DNA from: Actinomadura alba
GTDB taxonomy: Bacteria > Actinomycetota > Actinomycetes > Streptosporangiales > Streptosporangiaceae
Reading direction: 5' to 3'
Length of the DNA: 64,000 nucleotides
NCBI RefSeq assembly: GCF_014323705.1
Contig: NZ_JABVEC010000015.1
Span: forward strand, 124,001 to 188,000
Numbering within the stretch: position 1 is the first letter of the stretch; every line of letters starts with the position of its first letter. Positions 6,728 to 16,044 of the stretch are shown piece by piece. The translations under genes and the position numbers were made by a program. The notes below the pieces were generated by a model. It saw nothing but the letters and a program-made list of their open reading frames with translations, was not told the DNA's origin and made no database searches.

Positions 6728-8677
6728 TTGACGAACTTGACAGAAGAGACCACGGTCAGGCCGAGGACCACGGCGCCCGGGCGGCCGGCCGCCGCGGTGC
6801 TGGGCGAGCGGATCGCGGCCTTCCTCGCAGAGACGGCGGCCGGACCCGGCGGCACCGTGGACGTCGCCACGCTGGGCATCCCCTTGGACACCGACCGTTT
6901 CACGATCCCGGGACACCGGCCGGACCGGGCGCCCTCGGTCAGCGTCCGCCGTTACGCCGAGACGATCATCGTGGCCGCCACTCCCGGTGGCCACGGCCCA
7001 TGTCCCCAATGCCTGGATCGGCGCTGGACGGGGTGCAGGCCGAAGCTGGAGCGCGACATCCTCGACGAGCCGCACGGGGTCCTCCGCTCCACCGTCACCG
7101 CACCCGGGCCGCATGCGATCGCGATCGCCGCCGCACTGGTCGGGGCGGCGGCCGAGCACGCCGAAGTGGACTCGCCGGTCCAGCCGGTATGGGAGATCAG
7201 CACGCTCACCGCCCGGGTCGACCGGTTCAGCCTGCTCAAGGATTCGTCCTGCGAGGCCTGCTCCGCCCCCGTGCCCGACGACCCGGAGAACGCCCGTGTG
7301 CGCCTGGCACCCACACCGGCGGCGAACCCCGGGGCCACCCGGGCGCACCCGCCCGAAGACCTCCGGCTGCCGATGGACGCTCTGGCGAATCCGGTGTGCG
7401 GGATGCTGGGCCGACCGGCGGTGCGCGCGTACCACGCGACCGCCACCGCTCCGGCCACCGGCCGCTTCATGGTGCGCAGCAAGTACGGTCTGCACGAGAT
7501 GTACTGGAGCGGGCACGCGGAGAGCTACGGCCGCAGCGAGCTGCTGGGAGTGCTGGAAGGGCTCGAACGCGACGCGGGCCAGCGTCCCCGCCGCGTCGAG
7601 GTGGCTCAGCGCGCGTCCGTGACCGAACTGACCGCTCCTCATGTCTCGATGGAGCAGTGCGGGCTCTACGATCCGGACTTCTACCGGATGCACAGCGACA
7701 AGTACGTGCCGTGGTCGGAGAACCCGCGGGTGCCCTGGGTCTGGGGGTGGTCGCTGCGTGACGACCGGGCGGTGCTCGTGCCCGAACAGCTCGTGTACTA
7801 CCTCGACCACCGCACCGACCACCGCAACACGGTTCAGGAATGCTCCAACGGATGCGCGTCGGGAAGCTCGGTCACCGAGGCGGTGCTGCACGGCCTGCTC
7901 GAACTCGTCGAACGCGACGCCTTCCTGATCAGCTGGTACTCCGGGCTCACACCGACCGAGATCGACCTGGACACCGTGGACCATCCCCTGGTCCAGCAGA
8001 TGCGCGCGCACGTCGACCTGCAAGGTTACGACCTGCGGTGCTTCGACATCCGCGTCGACCTGCCGGTGCCGGCCGTCGGCGCGGTCGGTGTACGCCGTGA
8101 CGGCGGGCCCGGCCGCCTGTGCTTCGCCGGCGGCGCCTCGCTCGACCCGGCCGACGCCGTGCGCGCCGCCGTGTGCGAGGTCGCGTCGTACGTCACCGGC
8201 TTCGAGGACCGGGTCACCGCCTCCCTCGAACACGCCGAGCACATGGTCACCGACTACCGGCACGTCACCGAGCTGGAGCACCACGCGCTGCTGTTCGGGA
8301 TGCCGGAGATGGCGCGGCACGCCGAGCACTGGCTGCGCCAGTCCCACCGCACCCCGCTCGACGACGCCTTCGCCGACTGGGCCGCCGGCCGCGAACCGGT
8401 CACCGACCTCGCGACGCCCACCCAGGAGATCGTCGGCCTGTTCGCCGGGCGCGGGTTCGACACCGTGGTGGTCGACCAGACGACACCGGAACAGCGGTCG
8501 ATGGGCCTGCACACCGTCGCCACGTTGGCACCGGGGCTGATCCCGATCGACTTCGGCTGGCAACGGCAACGGGTGCTGAGCATGCCACGGACCCTCTGGG
8601 CTCCCTACCAGGCGGGCCTGACCTCCCGTCCCCTGACGCCTGAGCAGCTGCATCTCGTCCCGCACCCCTTCCCGTAG
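6728..8677 (+). CDS. YcaO cyclodehydratase (azoline-forming)
   Basis: 649 residues. TTG 6728 is used as start; TTG 6737 in the same frame is an alternative. Two CxxC pairs, C92-x2-C95 (CPQCLDRRW) and C175-x2-C178 (CEAC), suit a structural zinc in the N-terminal domain. YcaO ATP-binding segments are visible at about 261-283 (SGHAESYGRSELLGVLEGLE) and about 372-400 (CSNGCASGSSVTEAVLHGLL, then ELVERDAF). The protein ends in a Pro-rich PHPFP, as azoline-forming YcaO enzymes do. The reaction is ATP-dependent phosphorylation of the backbone amide, converting Cys (and Ser/Thr) to thiazolines/oxazolines, with the F protein upstream as its leader-binding partner. Confidence 0.93.
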   Translation: MTNLTEETTVRPRTTAPGRPAAAVLGERIAAFLAETAAGPGGTVDVATLGIPLDTDRFTIPGHRPDRAPSVSVRRYAETIIVAATPGGHGPCPQCLDRRWTGCRPKLERDILDEPHGVLRSTVTAPGPHAIAIAAALVGAAAEHAEVDSPVQPVWEISTLTARVDRFSLLKDSSCEACSAPVPDDPENARVRLAPTPAANPGATRAHPPEDLRLPMDALANPVCGMLGRPAVRAYHATATAPATGRFMVRSKYGLHEMYWSGHAESYGRSELLGVLEGLERDAGQRPRRVEVAQRASVTELTAPHVSMEQCGLYDPDFYRMHSDKYVPWSENPRVPWVWGWSLRDDRAVLVPEQLVYYLDHRTDHRNTVQECSNGCASGSSVTEAVLHGLLELVERDAFLISWYSGLTPTEIDLDTVDHPLVQQMRAHVDLQGYDLRCFDIRVDLPVPAVGAVGVRRDGGPGRLCFAGGASLDPADAVRAAVCEVASYVTGFEDRVTASLEHAEHMVTDYRHVTELEHHALLFGMPEMARHAEHWLRQSHRTPLDDAFADWAAGREPVTDLATPTQEIVGLFAGRGFDTVVVDQTTPEQRSMGLHTVATLAPGLIPIDFGWQRQRVLSMPRTLWAPYQAGLTSRPLTPEQLHLVPHPFP

Positions 8678-8690
8678 GAGCTGAGCACAG

Positions 8691-10439
8691 GTGACGACGC
8701 CGCCCCACCTCCATGATCATCTGCCCTCGGTGGCATCCGAGGCCGGAGATCAGCGGGGGCCGCAGTCCGGCGCGGAGATCGCGTTGGACTACGCGCGCCG
8801 CATGTTCGAGCGGCAGCACGTGCCACTGCCGCCGCTGGGCTTCCAGGTGGACTGGGCCGACCAGCCGTCCCGCCACAAGCTGTATCAGGACGCCGTCAAG
8901 GTGCCGCTGCCCGAGCCCTTCCGCTCGATGCCCTCGGTGGGATTCGACACGGCCGTGCGGACCGCCCGCTCGCCGGCGGCGGCGCGGGACGCGGACGTGC
9001 CGGGGCTCGGCGTCCTCGCCACCATGCTGGGGTGCTGCGGGCTGACCGACCGCCGGACCGAGCCGAACTGGAACGACGACAGCACGGCCAAGATCCGGGC
9101 CGAACAGGCGGTGTGGGCGCGGCCGACGGCGTCGGGCGGCGGCATGTACCCCGCCGAGAGCTATCTGGTCGTCGGCCGCCGCGGCCCGCTGGCCGCCGGC
9201 GTGTACCACTACGACACCGCGCACCACAGCCTCGACCGGCTGGCGATCGGCGACCGGTGCGCCGAGATCGCCACGGCCACGGGGGTACGGGCGGAGCTGT
9301 ACGCGGTGTCGACGCTGCGGTTCTGGAAGAACGCCTTCAAGTACAACTCGTTCGCCTACCACGTGGTCTCGCAGGACGTGGGGGCCCTGCTGGCGTCCTG
9401 GCGGCTGGTCCTGGCCGCCCACGGCGCGCCGGCCGAACCGGTGCTGTGGTTCGACGAGGCGGCCGTCAGCGCCGTGCTGGACGTGGACGGGCACGACGAG
9501 GCGCCGTTCGTCGTCGTGCCGCTCGGCCCTGCGACGGAACCGCCCGCCGCCGGCCGAGACCCGGCGGAGAGGATCCGGGTGGGCGGGCCGCACCGCGTCT
9601 GGGAGCGGTCACGCCGCGTGCGGTCGTTCGAACTGGTCGGCCGCGTCCACGCGGCGGCGCTCGTGGGCGACCGGCCCCGGCCCGGCCCGGACGCGGCGCG
9701 GGCCGGAGCGGAGTTCGGGACACGGTTCGGGAGCTTCGACACCGGGACCGCCGGCCCCGCGCTGCCCGGCCCTGCGCCGCGGCCCGGCGATCTGGACGTC
9801 GGCACCGCCCTGCTCGCCCGGCGCACGAGCTTCGGCCTGTTCAGCGCCCGGCCGGCGCTCGACATCGAAGATCTGGGCTGGGTGCTGTCGTCCGTCACGG
9901 CGGCCGGACACGCCGGGACGGACGTCGCCCCGGCGCCGCGCGACCACGCGTGGACCAGGCTCTGGGTCCTGTCCAACAGCGTCGCCGGGCTGGAACAACG
10001 GGTGTACGGGTACGACGCCGCACGCGGCCGGCTGGTCGCCGGAGCCCCGGTGGACGTGGCCGGGTTGCAGCGGTTCTACGCGCTCACCAACTACAGCCTG
10101 CCGGAGGTCGCCGCGATCGTCGTCGTCACCGGCCGGCTCGACGCCCTCGTGGCGGCGTACGGCGCCCGCGGTTACCGGATGCTCGGCATCGAGGTCGGGC
10201 AGGCGGCCCAGACCGCCTACCTCGCGGCCACCGCGCGGGGGCTCGGCGTCGGTGCGGTCCTCGGGCTCGACAACATCGGGCTCGACGAGTTGCTGGGCAT
10301 CGACGGAACCGGCGAGAAAAGCATGATCTTCATGCTGCTCGGCCACGAACGCCGCCCTAGACCCCGCTACGACCACGGCCTGTACCGCTTTGGCGCCGGC
10401 CGGGAGGCGGGCTCGACGCAGGAAGGTACCACTCGATGA
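8691..10439 (+). CDS. SagB-type FMN-dependent azoline dehydrogenase
   Basis: 582 residues, GTG start with AGGAG at 8676-8680, 13 nt after the YcaO stop. Two nitroreductase-like halves are visible. The first (about residues 130-290) has the ARPTASGGGMYPAESYLVV motif and HVVSQDVGALLASWRLVLAA. The second (about 365-575) has LLARRTSFGLFS, LTNYSLPEVAAIVVVTGR and IEVGQAAQTAYLAATARGLG, typical of SagB-type oxidases. It would oxidise azolines to aromatic thiazoles/oxazoles. Its stop overlaps the LanB start by 4 nt (ATGA), so it is translationally coupled to the dehydratase. Confidence 0.93.
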   Translation: MTTPPHLHDHLPSVASEAGDQRGPQSGAEIALDYARRMFERQHVPLPPLGFQVDWADQPSRHKLYQDAVKVPLPEPFRSMPSVGFDTAVRTARSPAAARDADVPGLGVLATMLGCCGLTDRRTEPNWNDDSTAKIRAEQAVWARPTASGGGMYPAESYLVVGRRGPLAAGVYHYDTAHHSLDRLAIGDRCAEIATATGVRAELYAVSTLRFWKNAFKYNSFAYHVVSQDVGALLASWRLVLAAHGAPAEPVLWFDEAAVSAVLDVDGHDEAPFVVVPLGPATEPPAAGRDPAERIRVGGPHRVWERSRRVRSFELVGRVHAAALVGDRPRPGPDAARAGAEFGTRFGSFDTGTAGPALPGPAPRPGDLDVGTALLARRTSFGLFSARPALDIEDLGWVLSSVTAAGHAGTDVAPAPRDHAWTRLWVLSNSVAGLEQRVYGYDAARGRLVAGAPVDVAGLQRFYALTNYSLPEVAAIVVVTGRLDALVAAYGARGYRMLGIEVGQAAQTAYLAATARGLGVGAVLGLDNIGLDELLGIDGTGEKSMIFMLLGHERRPRPRYDHGLYRFGAGREAGSTQEGTTR

Positions 10440-13225
10440 CCGATGTCCTCGGCCACCCGGCGACCGATCTCGACGCCGGCACGGAGGCGACCCGGTGGCG
10501 GCTCGGTGAGGGGTTCCTGCTCCGGGTGGCCGGCCGGCCCGCCGGCGCCACCACCGCACTGCGCACGGACGACGCCGTGGCGTGGACCCGGCGCGTCTTC
10601 GACCGGGAGGCGGAGCGGGACGCGGCCGGGCGGCGGCTGCGCGAGGAGCTCGAGAAGGCGATCGTGGAACTCGACGGCGGCGACCGGAACCGGGTGGCGC
10701 TGATCAACCTTCGCCGGGACGTCTTCAACGCCCGCCGCCCGCGCCCCGCCACCCTCACCAAGGCCGATCCGCTGCTCCCGCCCGGCCGCGCCGCGCTGCT
10801 GGCGGAGTGGACACGGGCCATGACGTCGCTGGACGACGTGCTGGCCGAGGGTACGGGGATCCTCGACGCCGACATCGCCGCCGCACGGGCCCGGGCGCGG
10901 GCCGTACTGGCCGACGACGCCCTGCGCTGCGCGGTGCTGCTGCAGTCGGAGGTCCTGGAGCGGAGCATGGACCGCTACCTCGACCCGGGGCGGAGGCTGG
11001 ACAAGAGCGGCCGGCAGATCGAGCGAACGTTGCTGGAGCTGCTCTACCGCGCCGCGCTGAAGACCAGCCCGTTCAGCACGCTCACGTCGGTCGGGCTCGG
11101 ACGGTTCACAGCCGGCTCGATGCGGCCGGCGCCGCAGCCCACATCGCTGCGTCAGCGTTCGACCGTGCGGCTCAACGTGGCGGTGCTCGCCCGTCTCTCG
11201 GCCGTGATCCTCGCCGATCCGGAGCTGCGCTCGGAGATCTCGGTCGCGCTCGCTCCCGGCGCCAGCACGGATGGCGAGATCACCCGTTACGTCCGCCGCA
11301 GGACCACCGCCGGGGCGGCCCCCGACGCGGTCGTCGCGCTCGATGACGTGCACGAGGATCTGTTCTTCCTGCCGAGCGGCCCGGCGCTGAACGACGTCGT
11401 CACGATCGCCGGGCAGACCAGGCTCACCCTTCGCGAGCTGTCGGAGCGGGTGGCCACCGCGGACGACCGGTCCGCCGAGGCGGCCGATCGACTGGTCGGG
11501 CACCTGCTCCGGCTGGGCTTCCTGCTCGCACCGGACCTGCAGATCGACCTGCGGTCGGCGGATCCGGCGGCGGCGTTCGCCACCGCACTGGCCGCCCAGG
11601 TGCACCCGACAGTGCGCCGGGTCGCGGCGATCCTGACGGAGGCGGGGCAGGTCATCGCCCGCTACGGGACCACGCCGGCCCGCGGGCGCGCCGCTCTGCT
11701 GACCGAGGTGCGCCGCCTGGTGCGGGAGGCGTTCGACCTGGTCGGCGCACCGGATCGGCTGGTTCCGCACACCCTGCTCTACGAGGACACCACGATCACC
11801 GGGGACGGCATGGCGACCGACCGCGGCGTCTGGGAACGCGAGGCCCTGCCGTCCCTCGCGACGCTCGCCGACATCCTGCCCGCCTTCGACCTGAGCCTCC
11901 CGCGGCGGCTGACCGCCCTGGGCTTCTTCCGCGCGCGGTACGGATCCGGCGGCCGATGTGACGACGTCGAGCGGTTCTGCCACGAGTTCCAGCGCGACTT
12001 CTTCTCCCCGTACGGGCAGCGGTCGATGCGCAGGCGCGCCTTCGACGAGGGCAACAACCACGTCCCGCAGGAGAACTGGTTCAAGCTCCCCGAGATCGCC
12101 GCACTGGACCGGGCCCGCGAGGCGGCCTCACTCCACCTGCGCGGCGTCCGGCCCGAGGACGGCACGGCCGAGGAGATCCGGCTGGGGCCGGAGTTCGCCG
12201 CCGCCGTGCGCGCGCACCTGTCGCCCGTCCGCCGGTTCGACCAGTCGTGGTCGTTCTTCGTCCAGCTCGCGTCCGCCACCGGCCGGCCGGGCGACGGCAG
12301 GCTGGTGCTCAACCAGGCGTACTCCGGGATGACGCTGATGTTCTCGCGGTTCGCGCACAGCCTGGACGAGGGCGGAGCCGGGGCACGGCGGCTGCTCGCC
12401 GGAACGCTGCGCCGCCACACGCCCCCCGGAGCCGTGCTCGCCGAACTGCGGGGCGGGTACGAGACGACGAACCTCAACATCCATCCGTGCGTCACCGACT
12501 ACGAGATCGTCTGCCCCGGCGACATCAGCACCCGGCCGCACGAGGAGCAGATCCCGCTCGACGACATCGTCATGGTGCACGACGAACAGGCCGACCGGGT
12601 ACGGCTGATGTCGAAGCGGCTCGGCCGCGAGGTGATCCCCCTCTACCTGGGCTTTCTGCTGCCGATGGCCCTGCCCGAGGTCCAGCAGGTGCTCCTGTGC
12701 TTCGCGCCGGGCGGGATGGCCCAGATCGACCTGTGGGCCGGGACCGGTGAGCCGGTCCCGGCCGAGGGCATCACGATGTACCCGCGCCTGGTGCTGGGAG
12801 ATCTCGTGCTCCAGCGCCGGATGTGGAAACTCGACACCAAGGCGTTCCCCTTCAGGGACCCCCGGCACACCGACGCCGAACACCTGCTGAGGGTCCATCG
12901 ATGGCGCCGGGAGCACTCACTCCCCGATCGGGTCTTCGCCCAGATCGACGCCTCCGGTCGCGCGGACACCCTGGCCGAGGACTCCGAGGCGACCCAGCCG
13001 GACAGCGACCGCAAGACGGTACGCAAACCGCTGCCCGTCGACTTCGACAGCTGGATGTCGCTGCAGTTGCTCGAGCAGCTCGCGCTGGGTGCGTCGTCGC
13101 GCCTGGTGCTGACCGAGTGCAGTCCCGACGTCGACGAGCTGTGGCTGCACGACGAGCACGAACGTGCCCACGTCGGCGAATTCCTCATCGAGCTCTACGA
13201 CACGCCAAGGGGTCAGCATGGATGA
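10436..13225 (+). CDS. LanB-type dehydratase, glutamylation (N-terminal) protein
   Basis: 929 residues covering the Lant_dehydr_N domain only. The hallmark TLLELLYRAALKTSPFSTLT lies at about residues 197-220, and the C-terminal half has NLNIHPCVTDYEIVCPGDIS and PLYLGFLLPMALPEVQQVLL. By analogy with TbtB and GodF it transfers glutamate from glutamyl-tRNA to core Ser/Thr hydroxyls. The elimination domain found fused in lantibiotic LanB is encoded separately by the next gene (8-nt overlap), the split arrangement of thiopeptide and goadsporin clusters. Start ATG 10436 overlaps the dehydrogenase stop. Confidence 0.93.
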   Translation: MTDVLGHPATDLDAGTEATRWRLGEGFLLRVAGRPAGATTALRTDDAVAWTRRVFDREAERDAAGRRLREELEKAIVELDGGDRNRVALINLRRDVFNARRPRPATLTKADPLLPPGRAALLAEWTRAMTSLDDVLAEGTGILDADIAAARARARAVLADDALRCAVLLQSEVLERSMDRYLDPGRRLDKSGRQIERTLLELLYRAALKTSPFSTLTSVGLGRFTAGSMRPAPQPTSLRQRSTVRLNVAVLARLSAVILADPELRSEISVALAPGASTDGEITRYVRRRTTAGAAPDAVVALDDVHEDLFFLPSGPALNDVVTIAGQTRLTLRELSERVATADDRSAEAADRLVGHLLRLGFLLAPDLQIDLRSADPAAAFATALAAQVHPTVRRVAAILTEAGQVIARYGTTPARGRAALLTEVRRLVREAFDLVGAPDRLVPHTLLYEDTTITGDGMATDRGVWEREALPSLATLADILPAFDLSLPRRLTALGFFRARYGSGGRCDDVERFCHEFQRDFFSPYGQRSMRRRAFDEGNNHVPQENWFKLPEIAALDRAREAASLHLRGVRPEDGTAEEIRLGPEFAAAVRAHLSPVRRFDQSWSFFVQLASATGRPGDGRLVLNQAYSGMTLMFSRFAHSLDEGGAGARRLLAGTLRRHTPPGAVLAELRGGYETTNLNIHPCVTDYEIVCPGDISTRPHEEQIPLDDIVMVHDEQADRVRLMSKRLGREVIPLYLGFLLPMALPEVQQVLLCFAPGGMAQIDLWAGTGEPVPAEGITMYPRLVLGDLVLQRRMWKLDTKAFPFRDPRHTDAEHLLRVHRWRREHSLPDRVFAQIDASGRADTLAEDSEATQPDSDRKTVRKPLPVDFDSWMSLQLLEQLALGASSRLVLTECSPDVDELWLHDEHERAHVGEFLIELYDTPRGQHG

Positions 13226-14249
13226 CGAATGGGTGGCGCTGCACGTCTTCTACGCCAGCGATGCCAATCCGATCATCGTCGAGGCCGTCCGGCCCCTCGT
13301 CGGACGGCTGCGCGCGGACGGGCTCATCAGCGGCTGGTTCTTCATCAAGTACTGGAAGGAGGGGCCGCACCTGCGCGTCCGCTTCAAGCCCGCGTCCCCC
13401 GCGGTCCGGGACGTGGTGACCGACCGGGCCGTCGGCGCCGTGCAGGAGTTCCTCGAGCGACGGCCCGCGCTCTACGAGAACGACGTCGACGGCCTCGGCG
13501 ACCTCTACAAGAGGATGTACGTGGCCGAGTACGGCGAGGCGCGCTGGACCGAGGAGTACGGCGAGGAAGGCCGGATGCCGTTCCGGCCCAACAACAGCGT
13601 CGCCCTGCTGCCCTACGAGCCCGAGTACGACCGCTACGGCGGCGAGGTCGGCATCCAGATCGCGGAGTGGCACTTCGAGCGGTCCAGCGACATGGTGGCC
13701 GATCTGCTCGCCACCTCGAACACCCACGTGCGACCGGTCCTGCTGGGGCTGGCCGCCCAGCTCACGCTGATGGCCGCCTACACGTTCCTCGGCGACGACG
13801 CGGCCGTACAGCGGTTCTTCCGGCGGTACCGGAGCTTCTGGGAGACGTCGTACCAGGAACCCACCGCCGAGTCCCAGGGCTCCTTCGACAAGAGCTTCGA
13901 GCTGACCCGCGAGACGTTCGCGGCGAGGGTCACCAGGATCCGCGCGCTGGCCGCCGCCGAAGGAGCCGCTGCGTCGTCCCAGATCGAACGGGCCTGGCTG
14001 GACCACTGCCGTGAGCTCCGTGACCGTGTCCGTACCGCCGCGGAACGGGGTGAGCTGGTGTTCCCGGCACGCGACGGCGGCGCGGCGGCGCCGATGCCGG
14101 CCGGTGAGGACCTGGCCACGGTCCTGCTGAGCTCGTACATCCACATGACCAACAACCGCCTTGGCGCGGCCATCCTGGACGAGGTCTATCTCTCCTACCT
14201 CACCGAGCGCGTCCTGGAACCCGGCGAGCACCTGGTGAGGTCGGCGTGA
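13218..14249 (+). CDS. LanB C-terminal-like protein (thiopeptide-type bacteriocin biosynthesis domain), probable elimination subunit
   Basis: 343 residues. The start is ATG 13218, preceded by AGGGG at 13207-13211; the frame is open 54 nt further upstream but those residues are not family-like. The N-terminus WVALHVFYASDANPIIVEAV followed by GWFFIKYWKEGPHLRVRF is the signature of the SpaB C-terminal domain. Members either eliminate glutamate to give dehydroalanine/dehydrobutyrine (TbtC, GodG) or catalyse the [4+2] cyclisation of thiopeptides (TbtD). Only one such gene is present and it directly follows the glutamylation protein, so the elimination role is favoured. The distinction cannot be proved by eye. 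Confidence 0.85.
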   Translation: MDDEWVALHVFYASDANPIIVEAVRPLVGRLRADGLISGWFFIKYWKEGPHLRVRFKPASPAVRDVVTDRAVGAVQEFLERRPALYENDVDGLGDLYKRMYVAEYGEARWTEEYGEEGRMPFRPNNSVALLPYEPEYDRYGGEVGIQIAEWHFERSSDMVADLLATSNTHVRPVLLGLAAQLTLMAAYTFLGDDAAVQRFFRRYRSFWETSYQEPTAESQGSFDKSFELTRETFAARVTRIRALAAAEGAAASSQIERAWLDHCRELRDRVRTAAERGELVFPARDGGAAAPMPAGEDLATVLLSSYIHMTNNRLGAAILDEVYLSYLTERVLEPGEHLVRSA

Positions 14250-15505
14250 CGATCGCCGAGGACGGCGCGCCTTCCCCGCCGGCCGGGGACCCCGGTTGGC
14301 TCGAGCAGGCGCGCCCGCGGCTCAGGCACGCCGTTCACGTCGGCCCCGCCCTGACGATGGGGGCTTCCACCGTTCACTTCGTGGCCGACGGTGAGACCCG
14401 GGCGTACCTGCGGGTCGGCCCCCGGGAGGCGTTCCTCATGACGCGCCTCGACGGCAGCCGCAGCCTCGCCGAGATCGGCGTGGAGTACGCCACGCTGTTC
14501 GGCAGGCGGTTGGCCGCCGAACACTGGCAGCAGCTGATGAGCCTGCTGGCCTCCCGCGGGCTGCTCGAACCCGCGGACCCGGCCCGGCTCGACCGCATCC
14601 GGGAGACGGCGGAGCGCACCCGCCGATCCGAGGGCCGTACGCCCCTGCTCCGCCGGATGCCGATCCCCGGCGCCGTGGGCCTCGTGGCCCCGGCCGCGCG
14701 CGGGCTGGGCTGGCTGCTGCGGCCGTTCGTCGCCGTGCCACTGGGGCTCGCGGGCATCACGGTCTGCGTGCTCGTCGCCCTGAACTTCGCCACGGTCTAC
14801 GCCCCGCTGGAGCGAGGGTCGTCCTGGCCGGTGACGCTGGCCGCCCTCCTCATCTCGTGGATCATGATCGGGCTGCACGAGATCGGCCATGGGGTGGCCT
14901 GTCACCGCTACGGTGGGCGGCCCACCGAGATCGGCCTCATGTGGCGCTTTCCCTTCTTGGCGTTCTACTGCAAGGTCGACGACGTCGTGACGTTCCGGAA
15001 GGCGAGCCACCGCGTCGCGACGTCGTTCGCCGGGGTGTACGTCAACCTCGTCACGCTGGTGCCCGTCGGGCTCCTGTGGCTGTGGGGGCCGGACTCCGGC
15101 CGGTCGCACGACCTTGCTGCCGCGCTCCTGCTCTTCGGGACCGTGACCGTCCTCGTCAACCTGCTGCCGGTCCTCCAGCTCGACGGCTACCACATGCTCG
15201 AACACGCCACGTCGACCTTCCGGCTCCAGTCGGAGTCCGCCCGGTTCACGATGGCGTTCCTGCGCCACGGCCCGGCCGGGATCGGCGGTTACCCGCGCCG
15301 GGCGAGATGGATCCACACCGGATACACCCTGCTGGCCGCGGCCGTCATCGGACCCGCGCTCTTCCTGCTCGTACGGCTGTGGTTCGGCACGCTCGCCGGC
15401 CTGTGGGGGCCGGTGGCGGCCGCGCTGGTCCTCCTCGCCGAGGCCGTGCTCGTCATCGCCTTCCTCAGGTGGGCCGTGCGCCGGCGACGGCCCGCCGCTG
15501 ACTAG
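14246..15505 (+). CDS. membrane M50-family zinc protease with N-terminal PqqD/RRE-like domain
   Basis: 419 residues, GTG start overlapping the previous stop (GTGA). Residues ~40-110 (MGASTVHFVADGETRAYLRV, then RSLAEIGVEYATLF and LMSLLASRGLLEPA) resemble a PqqD-like RiPP recognition element. Transmembrane segments follow. The site-2-protease motifs are intact: HEIGH at 211-215 and a second metal-ligand motif LLPVLQLDGYHM with LDG at 312-314. No other peptidase is in the operon, so this is the best candidate for removing the leader at the membrane, with its RRE recognising the same leaders as the F protein. That is inference from fusion and position. It is the last gene of the operon, converging on and overlapping the next. 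Confidence 0.85.
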   Translation: MTIAEDGAPSPPAGDPGWLEQARPRLRHAVHVGPALTMGASTVHFVADGETRAYLRVGPREAFLMTRLDGSRSLAEIGVEYATLFGRRLAAEHWQQLMSLLASRGLLEPADPARLDRIRETAERTRRSEGRTPLLRRMPIPGAVGLVAPAARGLGWLLRPFVAVPLGLAGITVCVLVALNFATVYAPLERGSSWPVTLAALLISWIMIGLHEIGHGVACHRYGGRPTEIGLMWRFPFLAFYCKVDDVVTFRKASHRVATSFAGVYVNLVTLVPVGLLWLWGPDSGRSHDLAAALLLFGTVTVLVNLLPVLQLDGYHMLEHATSTFRLQSESARFTMAFLRHGPAGIGGYPRRARWIHTGYTLLAAAVIGPALFLLVRLWFGTLAGLWGPVAAALVLLAEAVLVIAFLRWAVRRRRPAAD

Positions 15506-16044
15506 TCCCGAGCGGTGCCGCGGGTGTCGTCGACGACGGTGGCGGCGAGCAGGTCCGCGTACGTACGGCCGGATTCCGTGCAGATCATCGCGGCCTGCGC
15601 CGCCACGGCGGCGTAGGCGCACGCCGCCAGCATCGCCCCCCTGTGCCGCGCGGCCGGGGCGCCCCGAAGGTCCCACACCGCCTGGTGCCCGATCTCCCAC
15701 GGGACGGCCGTCTTGAGAACGGTGCGCAGCAGCGCGGTGGAGTACGGCAGGGGCGCCCGCTCATGGCGGGAGCGGGAGCGCACCCGGAGCCGGAACACCC
15801 GCTTGCCGGGCGAGCCACCGGCCGCCTCGGCCGCCGCGAGCCCGCAGGCGACCGGTGCGGTGAGCGCGAGCGCCACCATGAGGCGCGCACGCGCGTCCGG
15901 GTGGGCCGGGCCGCCGCGCCATGACCGGAGGGCGCCGACGAGCGCCAGTGGGGAGAAGACGACCGCGTAGTCGACGGTGGTCGCCGCCGCCCGCCGGGCG
16001 AGCCGGGTGCCGCGGGCACGCCAGGTGGACGAGGGGTGGCTCAT
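15502..16044 (-). CDS. RDD-family membrane protein
   Basis: 180 residues with three or four hydrophobic stretches. The RDD-type features are an N-terminal RLARRAAATTVDYAVVF (Arg, then Asp in the first helix), a conserved GGSPGKRVFRLRV turn and a C-terminal SGRTYADLLAATVV segment. RDD proteins are small integral membrane proteins, some implicated in transport or ion homeostasis. It is translationally coupled (ATGA) to the BTAD regulator upstream and its 3' end overlaps the M50 protease gene by 4 nt tail to tail. A role in peptide handling or immunity is possible but not shown. Confidence 0.8.
   Translation of the reverse strand: MSHPSSTWRARGTRLARRAAATTVDYAVVFSPLALVGALRSWRGGPAHPDARARLMVALALTAPVACGLAAAEAAGGSPGKRVFRLRVRSRSRHERAPLPYSTALLRTVLKTAVPWEIGHQAVWDLRGAPAARHRGAMLAACAYAAVAAQAAMICTESGRTYADLLAATVVDDTRGTARD

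Noticed and set aside
6692..8665. 657-codon open frame antisense to the YcaO gene
   Set aside because: No recognisable domain and full overlap with a well-supported YcaO enzyme.
13218..14249. Possible [4+2] pyridine synthase (TbtD-like)
   Set aside because: Same superfamily, but it is the only LanB-C-like gene and is coupled to the glutamylation gene, so elimination is more likely. Kept as an open alternative.
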